Assembly (NCBI GenBank): GCA_963847145.1
Contig: CAWJYN010000007.1
Span: 930,001-994,000, forward strand
DNA from: JABFRJ01 sp963847145
Lineage (GTDB): Bacteria > Pseudomonadota > Alphaproteobacteria > Rhizobiales > Hyphomicrobiaceae
Length of the DNA: 64,000 nt
Reading direction: 5' to 3'
Each line of letters starts with the position of its first letter. Position 1 is the first letter of the stretch. Shown here piece by piece: positions 26,167 through 35,009 of the stretch. The notes under the pieces were generated by a model that saw only the letters and a program-made list of their open reading frames with translations, made no database searches and was not told the origin of the DNA. Both the position numbers and the translations under genes were made by a program.

Positions 26167-26976
26167 TTAGATCTTTTGTCCGGCAGCTGTCGGTGCGGCC
26201 GGTTCACCGCGCACTGGCGGGACGTAGACGCGCGGCGCCGAGCACAAGCGAGACTGATTTTCATTGCGCCCGCAGGAGCGGAAGTTGCCGCCCTTGTCGA
26301 AACACACGCGCACTTCCTTGAGGCGTGGGCCAGGGCCGCCGCATTCGACGACCAAGTTATCCGGCTTCAGCCCTGGGTTTGCGGCCACGAAATCGGTGAT
26401 GATTTCCTGTGTGGAGACGAAGGTGCGCGGGTCGGCGATGGCCGCATATTTTGCCGGTATTCTGACCTTGTTGAACAGGGAGCGCGACAAGTCGAAATAG
26501 CCATCAACACCGAGGCCCGAGCAGACGCCGTGTTTGCGGTATTCGTGGAACACCAGCCGCTCGCTGGGCATGATGTCGAGCATGCGAGTGGCGACGGGGC
26601 GGGGAACAAAGCCGCGATCAGCGGACGGACAATTCTGCGGCCAGCCCTTCTCGAACTGCGGCCAGACGCCATGCAACACGAACGAATAGCGTTTGCCATC
26701 GCGACGGTTGCACTGCGGATCGTAGCCATCCTTGGGCAAGGTGGCACAGTAACTCGGGCTCCACGACAACGACATCAGGTAGTAGTCGAATTTGCCGGCT
26801 TCGTAGACTTGTTGCGAGCGGCCGTAAGGGCTGCCCTCGCGCCGGAAGCCGCCGGTGGTATCGCGCTGGGCGGCCACTGGTTCTGCAAGCACGGCGGCCA
26901 GACCAACTGCAAACGCCACTGCGGCCAAGGCATGGGCCAGGGCACGGCCAATTCCACGTGTCAAAGTCTTGTTCAT
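26167..26976 (-). CDS. Secreted ribonuclease T2 family protein
   Basis: Endoribonuclease of the T2 family, probably periplasmic. The open frame extends to 27180, but the start is the ATG at 26976, which gives a signal peptide of about 33 residues (basic n-region, Ala/Val-rich core, cleavage after VAAQ or near). The catalytic CAS I motif (FVLHGVWPQ) and CAS II motif (EYRKHGVCSG) are both present, and eight or so cysteines suggest disulphides. It is 269 aa. GAGGA lies just before the ATG. An 11-bp tandem array sits upstream. Confidence 0.9.
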   Translation of the reverse strand: MNKTLTRGIGRALAHALAAVAFAVGLAAVLAEPVAAQRDTTGGFRREGSPYGRSQQVYEAGKFDYYLMSLSWSPSYCATLPKDGYDPQCNRRDGKRYSFVLHGVWPQFEKGWPQNCPSADRGFVPRPVATRMLDIMPSERLVFHEYRKHGVCSGLGVDGYFDLSRSLFNKVRIPAKYAAIADPRTFVSTQEIITDFVAANPGLKPDNLVVECGGPGPRLKEVRVCFDKGGNFRSCGRNENQSRLCSAPRVYVPPVRGEPAAPTAAGQKI

Positions 26977-26988
26977 GAAGTCCTCGGT

Positions 26989-27043
26989 CAGGGCTCGCTC
27001 AATGCTCGCTTGCTGCTTGTCCAATGCTCGCTCAATGCTGGCC
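26989..27043. repeat. Five tandem 11-bp units upstream of the RNase T2 gene
   Basis: Units at 26989, 27000, 27011, 27022 and 27033, each exactly 11 bp; the second and fourth are identical (CAATGCTCGCT) and the others differ at one to seven positions. The array lies 12-67 bases before the ATG. A period near one helical turn would suit a DNA-binding protein, but slippage is the simpler origin. Confidence 0.75.
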
Positions 27044-27277
27044 ATCCCGAAGGGGTGGAGCGTGAACAGATCGCGCCACCCTAAGCACCCTCGCGGGCCT
27101 TGCGCAACCGCACAGAGCGGCGTTTGTTGTTTTGATCCGTATGCGGCCTCGAATAATGTTGCAGCAGGCATTCGGTGCACCTATGGTGCCCGCTAAACGC
27201 TGATCAGTCTCGACTTGGCCGGTTTGCGATTTTTGCTCCCACCCGTTGCCGTCGCGAAAGTGTAAGCGTTTTTCCCC

Positions 27278-27883
27278 ATGGGCCGTCGATCTTCCCACAC
27301 ACCCCAGCAGCTGCGCGAGCTGATCCTCGAGGCTGCCTACGCCATCATCGAGATGCACGGTCTCTCGGGCCTGTCCGCCCGAGAGATTGCGCGGCGCATC
27401 GGCTATTCGCCGGGCACAATCTACAACATGTTCGACAACCTTGATGATGTCGTGCTGCGGATCGAAGCGCGGGTGCTGGATGCGCTTGACGAGCGGCTGG
27501 CCGGGGTTCTGATGCAGCCGCATCCCGATCGCGAAAAGGTGCAGAAACTGGCGCAGGCCTATCTGGGGTTCACCCATGAGAAACCGCGCTTGTGGAACTT
27601 GCTGTTTGAGCATCATTTGCCGGCCGGTACGGAGTTGCCGGATTGGTATCAAGAGAAGCTTGAAGGCCTGCTGACACGCGTCGAACAAGCACTCACGCCC
27701 TTGCTTCCACACGCACCCGAGGCCGAGCGCAAGCGCGTCGCCCGTGTGCTGTGGGCCGGTGTGCACGGCATCACGTCGCTGTCGACGGCCGACAAGCTGT
27801 CAATTGTCACCACCGAGGCCGCTGGCCGTCTCGTCGACGATCTTGTCTCGACGTATCTTGCGGGGCTGCCGCACCAGCGCTGA
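27278..27883 (+). CDS. TetR-family transcriptional regulator (WHG-type C-terminal domain)
   Basis: The 201-aa protein has an N-terminal TetR helix-turn-helix (LSAREIARRIGYSPGTIYNMF, residues ~27-47) and a helical ligand domain with VLWAGVHGI near residue 153, typical of the WHG-domain subgroup. It is divergent from the RNase T2 gene and convergent with the YdjM-like gene. The effector and targets cannot be read from the sequence; self-control of the divergent region is the usual expectation. Confidence 0.88.
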   Translation: MGRRSSHTPQQLRELILEAAYAIIEMHGLSGLSAREIARRIGYSPGTIYNMFDNLDDVVLRIEARVLDALDERLAGVLMQPHPDREKVQKLAQAYLGFTHEKPRLWNLLFEHHLPAGTELPDWYQEKLEGLLTRVEQALTPLLPHAPEAERKRVARVLWAGVHGITSLSTADKLSIVTTEAAGRLVDDLVSTYLAGLPHQR

Positions 27884-28062
27884 TGGCGACGACCTACGCG
27901 AGACCGGCAAAGGTTTGCCAGGTGTCGCGAGGGGGCGTCCGGAACGCATAAGCGTCATCGATGCGATGAAACACAAACATGGCGCGCTCCGCGGGGCAGT
28001 GGGAACGATGCCATGGATGCTGCTGGAACAGAAGTGCGTGGAAGCGGCGCTGCCGCCTCGCT

Positions 28063-28920
28063 TCAAGGCGCGGGCTTCGCAGGTTCCGTTGATGGCGGGA
28101 TCGAGCCGGTCGAAATGCCCGAGGTGGGAGCAGCGGGTGGCGTTGCGATATCGGTGCGCTGACGGACCTTTGCGTTCAGGTTTGCATTGAGGCCGGCGAG
28201 ATCGATGCCAAACCAGGGTTGGCCGCGCGGCGGCAGCAGCTGCTTCTGAAGGCTCGTCCACATCGACTGTGACGAGATGTTTTTGACAAACAAGGAGCTT
28301 GGCGGCGTGACCAGAAACGCCAGCACGGTGGCGACAGCCATCGCGCCGGTGTGCCCCCAGTGATTGCGGTCTACCAGCTTTATCGCGGTGCCGAAGGATT
28401 GTTTGAGGCGCGTGTCCATCACATCAACGGAGTAGACTTCATCAAGCACCAAATGGGTCATGTAGCCTATGAACATGAAGCCAGCGGCGAGCCATGCAAC
28501 GGCATCGGGCCGGCGCAAGACGTAGTAGAAGGCGGCCGCTGTGGCGAAAGACACGAACACGGCGGCCAGGATCGAGTGCCAGATGCCGCGATGATAGCTG
28601 AACTTGAAGAAGACATACTTCGCGCCGTAACGCACGGCCAGAAGCGTGCCGACGTACAAGAGCAACATCTCGGCAACCGAGTATTGCCCGGCCACTGAAA
28701 ACAGAACCGCGAACGCGAAGAACACGGCTAGTCCGGAGAACATCGCGCGCGCCGGACGTGATTCCTTGAGGTCAATGTCTGGAAGCACTGAGCCTAGAAC
28801 ACCCGCCAAAGTCACAGCGACAAGGTTTTCGGGCGCGACCGCATCGACCGCCAAGGTCAACGTCGCCATTGTACCGGCGACCAGCGTTCCGATGGCAATG
28901 TGTGTTGGAAAATTGGCCAT
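28063..28920 (-). CDS. YdjM-like membrane-bound metal-dependent hydrolase family protein
   Basis: Inner-membrane protein of the LexA-regulated YdjM/DUF457 family. From ATG 28920 (MANFPTHIAIG) it has 285 aa: a histidine near the N-terminus (FPTH), DIDLKESRP (~50), the HRGIWHS motif (~110) and HLVLDEVYSVD (~155), the conserved polar residues of the family, with about five membrane helices. The C-terminal 60 residues are Pro/Ala/Thr-rich and not conserved. The longer frame to 29172 lacks family similarity. Enzymatic activity is not proven for the family. Confidence 0.82.
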   Translation of the reverse strand: MANFPTHIAIGTLVAGTMATLTLAVDAVAPENLVAVTLAGVLGSVLPDIDLKESRPARAMFSGLAVFFAFAVLFSVAGQYSVAEMLLLYVGTLLAVRYGAKYVFFKFSYHRGIWHSILAAVFVSFATAAAFYYVLRRPDAVAWLAAGFMFIGYMTHLVLDEVYSVDVMDTRLKQSFGTAIKLVDRNHWGHTGAMAVATVLAFLVTPPSSLFVKNISSQSMWTSLQKQLLPPRGQPWFGIDLAGLNANLNAKVRQRTDIATPPAAPTSGISTGSIPPSTEPAKPAP

Positions 28921-29127
28921 GGCGGCAATCCTTCCCGATGCGGGTGCGCAGGCATAATGCGATCGGTGATGTGCAACAGATTCGGGTTTGGGCGCGAAGG
29001 GCTGCGGGTCCGAAAGCTGTGGACGAAATGCACCGGCTGGCCGGCGCATGAAACCGCTTTGACAGGATGTGGCCAAGCGCCTACGCGGGGCATTCCGGCG
29101 CGCCGCAACGGCCGAGGCGCCATCCTT

Positions 29128-29153
29128 GCAGAGCCGTTTGGCAGAGCCGTTTG
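29128..29153. repeat. Tandem 13-bp repeat immediately before the CDF transporter start
   Basis: GCAGAGCCGTTTG occurs twice without a gap (29128-29140 and 29141-29153), ending one base before the ATG at 29155. The exact identity suggests a recent duplication; the leader has no purine-rich ribosome site. Confidence 0.85.
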
Positions 29154-29154
29154 C

Positions 29155-30078
29155 ATGACCACCCAAACCCACTTGAAACCCGACGCAACCAACCGCCTGG
29201 CCTGGACCGGCATTGTGATCGCCGTTTTGGTTGTGGGCCTCAAAGCGCTGGCCTACTGGGTCACCGGGAGCTTAGCACTTTACTCAGATGCGCTTGAGGG
29301 GCTGGTCAACGTGGCGACCGCGATCGCCGCCGCTGCTGCGGTGCACATGTCGCGCCGCCCGGCTGATACGCATCATCAGTATGGACACCACAAAGCTGAG
29401 TATTTTGCGGCGGTGCTCGAAGGCGTGCTCATCCTTGTTGCTGCTTTCATCATTTTACGTGATGCGCTGGCGGCCTTGCAGGCGCCGCGTGCGCTGGTGC
29501 AGCCTTGGGCGGGCCTGGCGATCAACAGTGCCGCCACGGTGATCAACGGGGCGTGGGGATGGTTGCTGATCCGGCGCGGCACGTCGCTGCGTTCGCCGGC
29601 ACTGCTGGCCGACGGCTGGCACCTGTGGACAGATGTTGTGACGTCGCTCGGCGTGCTGGCAGGTCTCGTGCTTGCAACGATCACCGGCTGGCACAGCCTC
29701 GACGCACTGCTCGCCGGTCTGGTTGCGCTGTATATTGTGTGGGCTGGTGGCCGGATCATTCGCTCCTCCATGAGCAGTCTCATGGATGAAGCGCTCAATA
29801 CTGAAGTTCAACGCCGCATCCACGCGGTGATTTCAGAGAAGGGGTCCGGTGCCATTGAGGCGCATGACATCCGGACCCGCATTGCCGGCCGCGTCAGCTA
29901 CATCGAATTTCATCTCGTCGTGCCAGGGGAGATGAGCGTTGCGCGCTCGCACCAGATTTGTGACCGCCTGGAAGTGGCGCTGGAAGAGGCGGTGCCGGGT
30001 GCGCACGTGCTGATCCATGTGGAGCCGCATCTGAAGGCCAAGGCCGATCTGACGTCGACGGATGCGGTGATCATCTGA
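29155..30078 (+). CDS. Cation diffusion facilitator (CDF) family metal transporter
   Basis: 307-aa inner-membrane divalent-metal efflux protein with six helices and a cytoplasmic C-terminal ferredoxin-like domain. Metal-site motifs are visible: SDALEGLVNV in helix 2 (residues ~42-51), HHQYGHHKAEYFA (~74-86) after it and LLADGWHLWTDVVTS in helix 5 (~152-166); HD/DD residues of this kind set Zn, Fe or Cd specificity, but I cannot choose. The ATG at 29155 directly follows a 13-bp duplication. Its 3' end overlaps the thioesterase gene on the other strand. Confidence 0.9.
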   Translation: MTTQTHLKPDATNRLAWTGIVIAVLVVGLKALAYWVTGSLALYSDALEGLVNVATAIAAAAAVHMSRRPADTHHQYGHHKAEYFAAVLEGVLILVAAFIILRDALAALQAPRALVQPWAGLAINSAATVINGAWGWLLIRRGTSLRSPALLADGWHLWTDVVTSLGVLAGLVLATITGWHSLDALLAGLVALYIVWAGGRIIRSSMSSLMDEALNTEVQRRIHAVISEKGSGAIEAHDIRTRIAGRVSYIEFHLVVPGEMSVARSHQICDRLEVALEEAVPGAHVLIHVEPHLKAKADLTSTDAVII

Positions 30079-30505
30079 GTTCATCGATCCGGGTGCGAAC
30101 ATCGCTGGGTGGCTCGGTCGACTGCCGCGTCTGGGTGTCGAAGAATACGAGCGTCGCCTCTGAAACGGCACAGCATAGGCCGCCGAGAAAAATGCCACTG
30201 GATACGACGAAGGACTTGGTGCCGGTGCGTGATATGCGTACGCCGACGTCGACGGTGCCGGGCCAGCGGATCTCGTGCAGATAGTCGATCAAAATGCGCG
30301 CTAACACGAAGTTGAGGTGCGGTGCTGCCGAGGAGACGAGGCGTGGTATCAGATGCTCGCAGCGCGCATGTTCGAAATAGACGGCAATGGCGGCGTTGTT
30401 GACGTGGCCGAGCACATCCTGATCGGCAAAGCGGATCGGAATGGTGGTGAAGCGCCGGTAGCTGGCGCGCTGGCGGGGATCAAAATCGGGCGCTGTGCTG
30501 GACAT
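30071..30505 (-). CDS. 4-hydroxybenzoyl-CoA thioesterase-type acyl-CoA thioesterase
   Basis: Hot-dog fold thioesterase of 144 aa. The catalytic-type motif RFADQDVLGHVNNAAIAVYFE near residue 25 is the 4HBT signature, with Asp as the likely nucleophile or base. The ATG at 30505 is preceded by AAGGA at six bases; a start at 30526 would overlap the P450 stop. It follows the P450 directly, so the pair may act on the same acyl or hydroxylated substrate (inference). Confidence 0.85.
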   Translation of the reverse strand: MSSTAPDFDPRQRASYRRFTTIPIRFADQDVLGHVNNAAIAVYFEHARCEHLIPRLVSSAAPHLNFVLARILIDYLHEIRWPGTVDVGVRISRTGTKSFVVSSGIFLGGLCCAVSEATLVFFDTQTRQSTEPPSDVRTRIDELR

Positions 30506-30522
30506 GTCGTTTCCTTGCTCCG

Positions 30523-31752
30523 TCATACACGGCGGCCCAACCGCACCGGCAGCGCGAGCGGCCCGCGCAACGTCATGCCATCAGACCATTGAATTTCTTG
30601 GGCTGCGCGCGCCATCTCTGGATACCGGCCATGCAATGCTGGCAGGGCGATCTGCGCTTCGAGCCGTGCCAGCGGTGCGCCCAGGCAGAAATGTGGCCCG
30701 TAACCGAAGGTGACGTGAGGGTTGGGGGAACGCGCGATATCGAAGCTGTCGGGGGCGGTGAAGACATCCGCGTCGCGGTTGGCCGATCCGAGCAAGGCGA
30801 TGACGCGCTCGCCGCGCTTGATGTGTTGGCCGCCGATCTCGATGCTGTCGAGCGCAACGCGCACCATTGATGGCGTCGGCCCATCGTAGCGCAGACACTC
30901 TTCCACGCAGGCCGCCGCCGATACCGTGCCCGCAAGCAGCCGCTGCCGCTGATCGGGATGGTCCATCAGAGCCATCGATCCCATGGCGAGGAGGCTGGCA
31001 GTTGTTTCGTGGCCAGCGAATAAAAACAGGATCGCCGTGGCCACGAGTTCGTCATCGTCGAGCCGCCCGCTGTCGTCGCCGTGCGCGGCAATCAGTGTGG
31101 ACAACACGTCTTCGCGGGGCTCAGCGCGATGTTCGGTGATCAACGTGCGAAAGGCTGCCGCCATGCCGGCGACGCCACGATGAGCGCGTGCGTACTTGCC
31201 GGGTGTGGTTTGCGATGTGCCAATGAACAGTTTGATATCGTCGGACCAGGATTTCATGGCCGGCAGCATCGTGCGCGGGACGCCCAGCATGTCCATGATG
31301 ACATAGGCCGGCAGCAGCGTTGCGAAGTCGGCCACGAGGTCGCAGGTGTCGCGCGCGGCCAGGGCGTTGAGTAGATGGGTGGTGATCGCGTCCACATTCG
31401 GCCGGACGCTGGCGAGCGCGCGGGGTGTGAACGCGCGTGCAACGAGACCGCGCAGTCGCGTGTGATCGGGTGGATCGCGGAAGACAAGCCAGCGGCCCAG
31501 ATAGCGGACGAGTGTTTCGATCTGGTTGCGGGTGGCGGGAGATTGCGCGGTGTAAAATGGCGTGATGCGGTCGGCGCTGAGGGTGGGATCGCGCATTGCC
31601 CGCTGGACGTCGTGGTAGCGGGTGACGACATGGCCGCGCACGGCCGGCGACCAGTGGACGGGATTTGCGGCACGCAGGCGGGCGAACAGCGGATAGGGAT
31701 TGATCCGGAAGGCGGGGTCGGCGGGATCGAACAGGGGCTTTGTCGCTGTCAC
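30523..31752 (-). CDS. Cytochrome P450 (soluble bacterial type)
   Basis: Haem monooxygenase, 409 aa, no membrane anchor, like class I bacterial CYPs. The I-helix oxygen-activation motif AGHETT (residues 246-251), ExxR-type helix (ECLRYD, ~285-290) and haem loop FGYGPHFCLG with Cys356 are all present. A ferredoxin partner is not seen nearby. It is upstream of the thioesterase in the same direction; the substrate is unknown. Confidence 0.93.
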   Translation of the reverse strand: MTATKPLFDPADPAFRINPYPLFARLRAANPVHWSPAVRGHVVTRYHDVQRAMRDPTLSADRITPFYTAQSPATRNQIETLVRYLGRWLVFRDPPDHTRLRGLVARAFTPRALASVRPNVDAITTHLLNALAARDTCDLVADFATLLPAYVIMDMLGVPRTMLPAMKSWSDDIKLFIGTSQTTPGKYARAHRGVAGMAAAFRTLITEHRAEPREDVLSTLIAAHGDDSGRLDDDELVATAILFLFAGHETTASLLAMGSMALMDHPDQRQRLLAGTVSAAACVEECLRYDGPTPSMVRVALDSIEIGGQHIKRGERVIALLGSANRDADVFTAPDSFDIARSPNPHVTFGYGPHFCLGAPLARLEAQIALPALHGRYPEMARAAQEIQWSDGMTLRGPLALPVRLGRRV

Positions 31753-31830
31753 GCGGGGCTCCAGGTTGCGCAGGTGTGGGCGTGAGTGTGTCGTCGCGCG
31801 GTGGCAGCGTCAAATGGATCGCGTCACGGC

Positions 31831-32799
31831 TTACACGCCGTCGCCCCATTGGAGGTTTTTGGCGTGTTTGTAGGCGGCAGCATCGCGGCGGCGGATGCGG
31901 CGTGTTTCGAGGCCATCCGTGGTGCAGAGGGCGAGGTCGGCGAAGCCTTTTTCGATGGTGGCGGCGCGGATGAGGCGCGCACCAGACCGCGTGCCAAGGT
32001 CTGGCCGCGCGGCGGCGACAACGCTGAACCGCTCGTCTTCGAAGGGCGCGTCTGCATCTTTGAGCGCGCGGTGACCTACTGAGCGTTGCAGACGGACAGA
32101 GAAATGGCACCAGTCGCCGGGTGGCAATGGGCAGGGTGCGGTATGCGGACACGGTGCGAGGGTTTCAAGGCCAGCTGCAGCGAGCGCGTCACGTGCGATG
32201 AGGATGCGCGCGTGGCCCTGCGGTGTGCCGGGCTCGACGATTACGATCAGCCCGGTAACGGAGGTTGCGATCCGTGTCACGAGTTCTGGGATATCGGCAG
32301 CGGTTTGCTCGGCGAGCACATAGCTGAGTGTGACAAGATCAGCGGACGGCAGCGGTGCGCTGCGCTGCAAGATGTCATGGTGCAGGAGTTGGGACGTCAT
32401 GCCGGTTTCGGCATCCATCACGCTGGTGGCCAAGGCGGCGAGGGCTGCGTTGGGTTCAACCAAAAGGCCGCTTTGCAGGCTTGGCCATACTGCGGTGGCT
32501 GCCAAGGTTGCGCTGCCTGGTCCGGCGCCGAGATCGAGTAAGGTTTTGGGGGCAAAGTCTGGCGTTTGGTATGCCGCCAAATCAAACGCACGCACGCAGG
32601 CCGCATAGGTCGCCGGCATGCGGGCGATTGCGTAGGCAAGGGCGGCGGTGGCGTCGGGGACGGCGTCTCGCGAGTGCCCGCCGTCACGGTAGAGCGCACT
32701 GGCACGCGCCTGTGCCGCCTTGAGCGGCGTGCGTCCCACCGCATCCATGCGGCTGGCGAAGTGCGCGACGACGCGAGCCGGGAGGTGAGGTGAGGTCAT
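31831..32799 (-). CDS. Rsm22 family small-ribosomal-subunit methyltransferase-like protein
   Basis: SAM-fold protein similar to mitochondrial/bacterial Rsm22, associated with small-subunit ribosome maturation. From ATG 32799 (MTSPHLPAR) it has 322 aa, with the helical N-terminal RDGGHSRDAVPDATAALAYAIARMPATYAA-type segment and SAM motif I LLDLGAGPGSATLAA (~85-99); CxxC-like residues near CPHTAPCPLPPGDWCHFS match the family's Cys-rich site. The longer frame to 32925 enters the neighbouring gene. Catalysis is not proven. Confidence 0.85.
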   Translation of the reverse strand: MTSPHLPARVVAHFASRMDAVGRTPLKAAQARASALYRDGGHSRDAVPDATAALAYAIARMPATYAACVRAFDLAAYQTPDFAPKTLLDLGAGPGSATLAATAVWPSLQSGLLVEPNAALAALATSVMDAETGMTSQLLHHDILQRSAPLPSADLVTLSYVLAEQTAADIPELVTRIATSVTGLIVIVEPGTPQGHARILIARDALAAAGLETLAPCPHTAPCPLPPGDWCHFSVRLQRSVGHRALKDADAPFEDERFSVVAAARPDLGTRSGARLIRAATIEKGFADLALCTTDGLETRRIRRRDAAAYKHAKNLQWGDGV

Positions 32800-32909
32800 A
32801 GGGGATGCGCACCTGTCCGCGACATGTTGATTTGGAGTGCGCAGCGCATCGTTCGCAGGGTGGAAGCGTTTTGAGCGGTGACCCAACCTCCGTGCAGCAC
32901 CGCGCGCCC

Positions 32910-33887
32910 TTACTTCGCCAGGCAACTGGCGCCGGCGGGCGTCGGGTCGAGGAAGGTGATTTCCCGGAGATCGCCTTTGATGGAGAATTCGCCGTAGTCG
33001 ATGACGAGTTTACGGGTGACGCCATTTTCAAAGAACAGGAAGCTAAGCTCGTAAGCTGGCGCTGCGTCTTGCTTGTCGGAGCCTTTTTCGTAGTAGCTGA
33101 CGGAAACGGGCCAAGCGGGCTGCGTGTCGAGTACCTCGGCATTTTTGACGACCGGCAGTTTCTTATTGGCGCCGGGGGCCGCTTCCGCGCCGAGCGTGGC
33201 GGTGGTTTCGTAGACTTTGTCGCCGGTTTCGGAGCCGTCGTAGAGGTCGGCCTTGAGGCGGCCTTGCCCGCTGCGGCCAGCGGCGACCAGCGCAATGGAA
33301 TGCTGGACGGGCAGAAAGACCTGGTTGCCGAACGCGACCTTTTTCTTTTCCGGCTTGGTCAGCTCAACCACTAATTCGGCATTGCGGTCGGCGCGGCGGC
33401 CTTCACCGGCGGCGGCGTCGCCGGGTTTCTGGTCGCGGTTTTGGGTGGAGTTGAAACGAAACGTGGTGGCGTCGCCGGTTTCGAACGTCATCGAGCGCAG
33501 ATCGCTGACGGAGGGCTGGCCTTCGGCACTCGACATGCGGGTGACGAAGCGCATGTTCTGCGTGTAACCCTCGCAGGCGGAGCCGGTGATCTCGAACACC
33601 ATGCGGCCCTGCACGTCGGTGACACTGGACCCTGAGCGGGCCTCGCCCAAGGTCATGTCGTAGACGGCGCGATGGGGGACCATGATGATCGGCGCGCCAG
33701 GGGGGGCCGCGATGGCGGCGCAGGGCGCAAGACCGGCGGCGACGGCGATGATGCATTTCGTAAGGTTGGCAGTAGGGTTGGCAGTAGAGTTGGCCGCAAG
33801 GCTGGTGCGCGCGGGGGAACGGACGCCCGGTGTCATCGTCGGCCTCATCTGTTGGGCGCCACTCAGCGGCGCATTTGTTGCGTGCAT
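32910..33887 (-). CDS. EipB-like cell envelope protein (DUF1849)
   Basis: Periplasmic beta-spiral protein of the DUF1849/EipB family, needed for envelope integrity in Brucella. The 325-aa product has a signal region at the N-terminus, MVPHRAVYDMTLGEARSG after cleavage, a Cys in SACEGYTQN and a second at the extreme C-terminus (GASCLAK), the two cysteines that form the family disulphide. ATG 33887 has GGGGTGAG upstream; ATG 33848 is an alternative. A four-fold 12-bp tandem repeat encodes ANxT units before the hydrophobic core. Confidence 0.85.
   Translation of the reverse strand: MHATNAPLSGAQQMRPTMTPGVRSPARTSLAANSTANPTANLTKCIIAVAAGLAPCAAIAAPPGAPIIMVPHRAVYDMTLGEARSGSSVTDVQGRMVFEITGSACEGYTQNMRFVTRMSSAEGQPSVSDLRSMTFETGDATTFRFNSTQNRDQKPGDAAAGEGRRADRNAELVVELTKPEKKKVAFGNQVFLPVQHSIALVAAGRSGQGRLKADLYDGSETGDKVYETTATLGAEAAPGANKKLPVVKNAEVLDTQPAWPVSVSYYEKGSDKQDAAPAYELSFLFFENGVTRKLVIDYGEFSIKGDLREITFLDPTPAGASCLAK
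33760..33807. repeat. Four tandem 12-bp units inside the EipB-like signal region
   Basis: Units at 33760 (GTAAGGTTGGCA), 33772 (GTAGGGTTGGCA), 33784 (GTAGAGTTGGCC) and 33796 (diverged). The period keeps the frame and yields repeated A-N-x-T tetrapeptides in the n-region of the signal peptide. Confidence 0.8.
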
Positions 33888-33963
33888 AGGCTCACCCCGT
33901 AAGCTTGGCAACAGTAAGACCGGGTGTGCGGATTGCGTCGCCGCCGGGGCGCAAACAGCGCAC

Positions 33964-34002
33964 GCACAGTCCAGACTTACAGCCTGAACTTACAGTCCGA
34001 AT
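33964..34002. repeat. Three tandem 13-bp units across the 3' end of the Ldh-family gene
   Basis: ACAGTCCAGACTT (33964), ACAGCCTGAACTT (33977) and ACAGTCCGAATTG (33990). The last unit includes the final codons and stop of the gene on the minus strand; the duplication must have extended from the coding end into the downstream spacer. Confidence 0.75.
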
Positions 34003-34979
34003 TGGGCGATCAAGGGTGCAGCAATCTTGAGGCCCTTCTTTTCGGCCGCAGCGCGCAGGTCCAGACGCCGCCGTCCTGGCAGCCGCGCGCCGGGCTGATC
34101 CTCAATGGACGCTGCGAGACGCGTCATGGCGCCTGCGAACTGGCTATGGCCGAGGCTCTGCGGATCGATCACGATGAGGCTTTGGCCGGTCTCCGGAGGC
34201 GGGCCGTCTGCGTCGAGAAACGAGGACGCTTCGGTGGCGAGATGACTGCCCGTGAGCGCTGCGGCCAGCACTTCCACCATCAACGCCAACGCTGCGCCCT
34301 TGGCGTCGCCCATGGGCATCATCGTGCCGGCGAGGGCTGCGGCGGGATCGGTGGTGGGATGGCCATGGGCATCGAGCGCCCAGCCCTCGGGGATGCTTTG
34401 GCCGGCCTGTTTGGCCGCGACAATACTGGCGCGGGCGACTTTGGAGACGGCGAGATCGACGACGATAGGTGGAGCGCCCGGCACAGGGGCCGCGAAGCCG
34501 ATCGGGTTGGTGCCGAAGACCGGTTTGGTGCCGCCCCAGGGCGCGATGGCTTCCGGCGTGTTGGCGAAGACCATGGCGACAAAGCCCTGCTCGGCCAACC
34601 GTTCCACGTGATGGCCGACGGCGCCGGCATGGCTTGAGCGCGTCACCGCACCAAACGCGATGCCATAGGTCCGCGCGCGGCCGGGCAGCGCTTCTGCAGC
34701 AAGATCGATGGCGGGATATGCGAACCCGCAGGCGGCATCAACGCGCACAACGGCCGGCTTGGGCGTGTGCAGCACGGGGATAGCTTTGCCATCGATTTTG
34801 CCGCTTTTGAGCATGGCGACATAGCTGGGGATGCGGGTCAGTCCGTGGCCCTTGAGGCCATCGGCTTCGGCGGCGACAAGTGCGTGGGCCACCGACACTG
34901 CGGCCGGTAAGGTAGCGCCATGGGCGCGGAATATGCCGGTGGCCCAGGCGTGTGCATCGGCGAGAGGCAGCAAGGTCAT
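33990..34979 (-). CDS. Ldh-family (malate/L-lactate/ureidoglycolate) NAD(P)H dehydrogenase
   Basis: Oxidoreductase of the Ldh2/YlbC fold, acting on 2-hydroxy acids or cyclic imines. From ATG 34979 it has 329 aa; a start five codons earlier is possible. GHGLTRIPSYVAMLKSG (~45-61), the SSHAGAVGHHVERLAEQG segment (~120) with the catalytic His, TPEAIAPWGGTKPVFGTNPIGF (~150) and DLAVSKVARASI are family hallmarks. Members include malate, delta-1-piperideine-2-carboxylate and ureidoglycolate dehydrogenases; the substrate cannot be decided. Confidence 0.88.
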   Translation of the reverse strand: MTLLPLADAHAWATGIFRAHGATLPAAVSVAHALVAAEADGLKGHGLTRIPSYVAMLKSGKIDGKAIPVLHTPKPAVVRVDAACGFAYPAIDLAAEALPGRARTYGIAFGAVTRSSHAGAVGHHVERLAEQGFVAMVFANTPEAIAPWGGTKPVFGTNPIGFAAPVPGAPPIVVDLAVSKVARASIVAAKQAGQSIPEGWALDAHGHPTTDPAAALAGTMMPMGDAKGAALALMVEVLAAALTGSHLATEASSFLDADGPPPETGQSLIVIDPQSLGHSQFAGAMTRLAASIEDQPGARLPGRRRLDLRAAAEKKGLKIAAPLIAQFGL

Positions 34980-35009
34980 GGGGGTGGGGTCCATCGTGAG
35001 TTTTGCCGT

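Noticed and set aside
26989..27043. Possible CRISPR array
   Set aside because: Units are 11 bp, directly abutting with no spacers, and there are no cas genes.
25753..27084. 443-aa open frame on the + strand
   Set aside because: It is antisense to the RNase T2 gene and the small membrane gene, lacks any recognisable domain and arises from high G+C.
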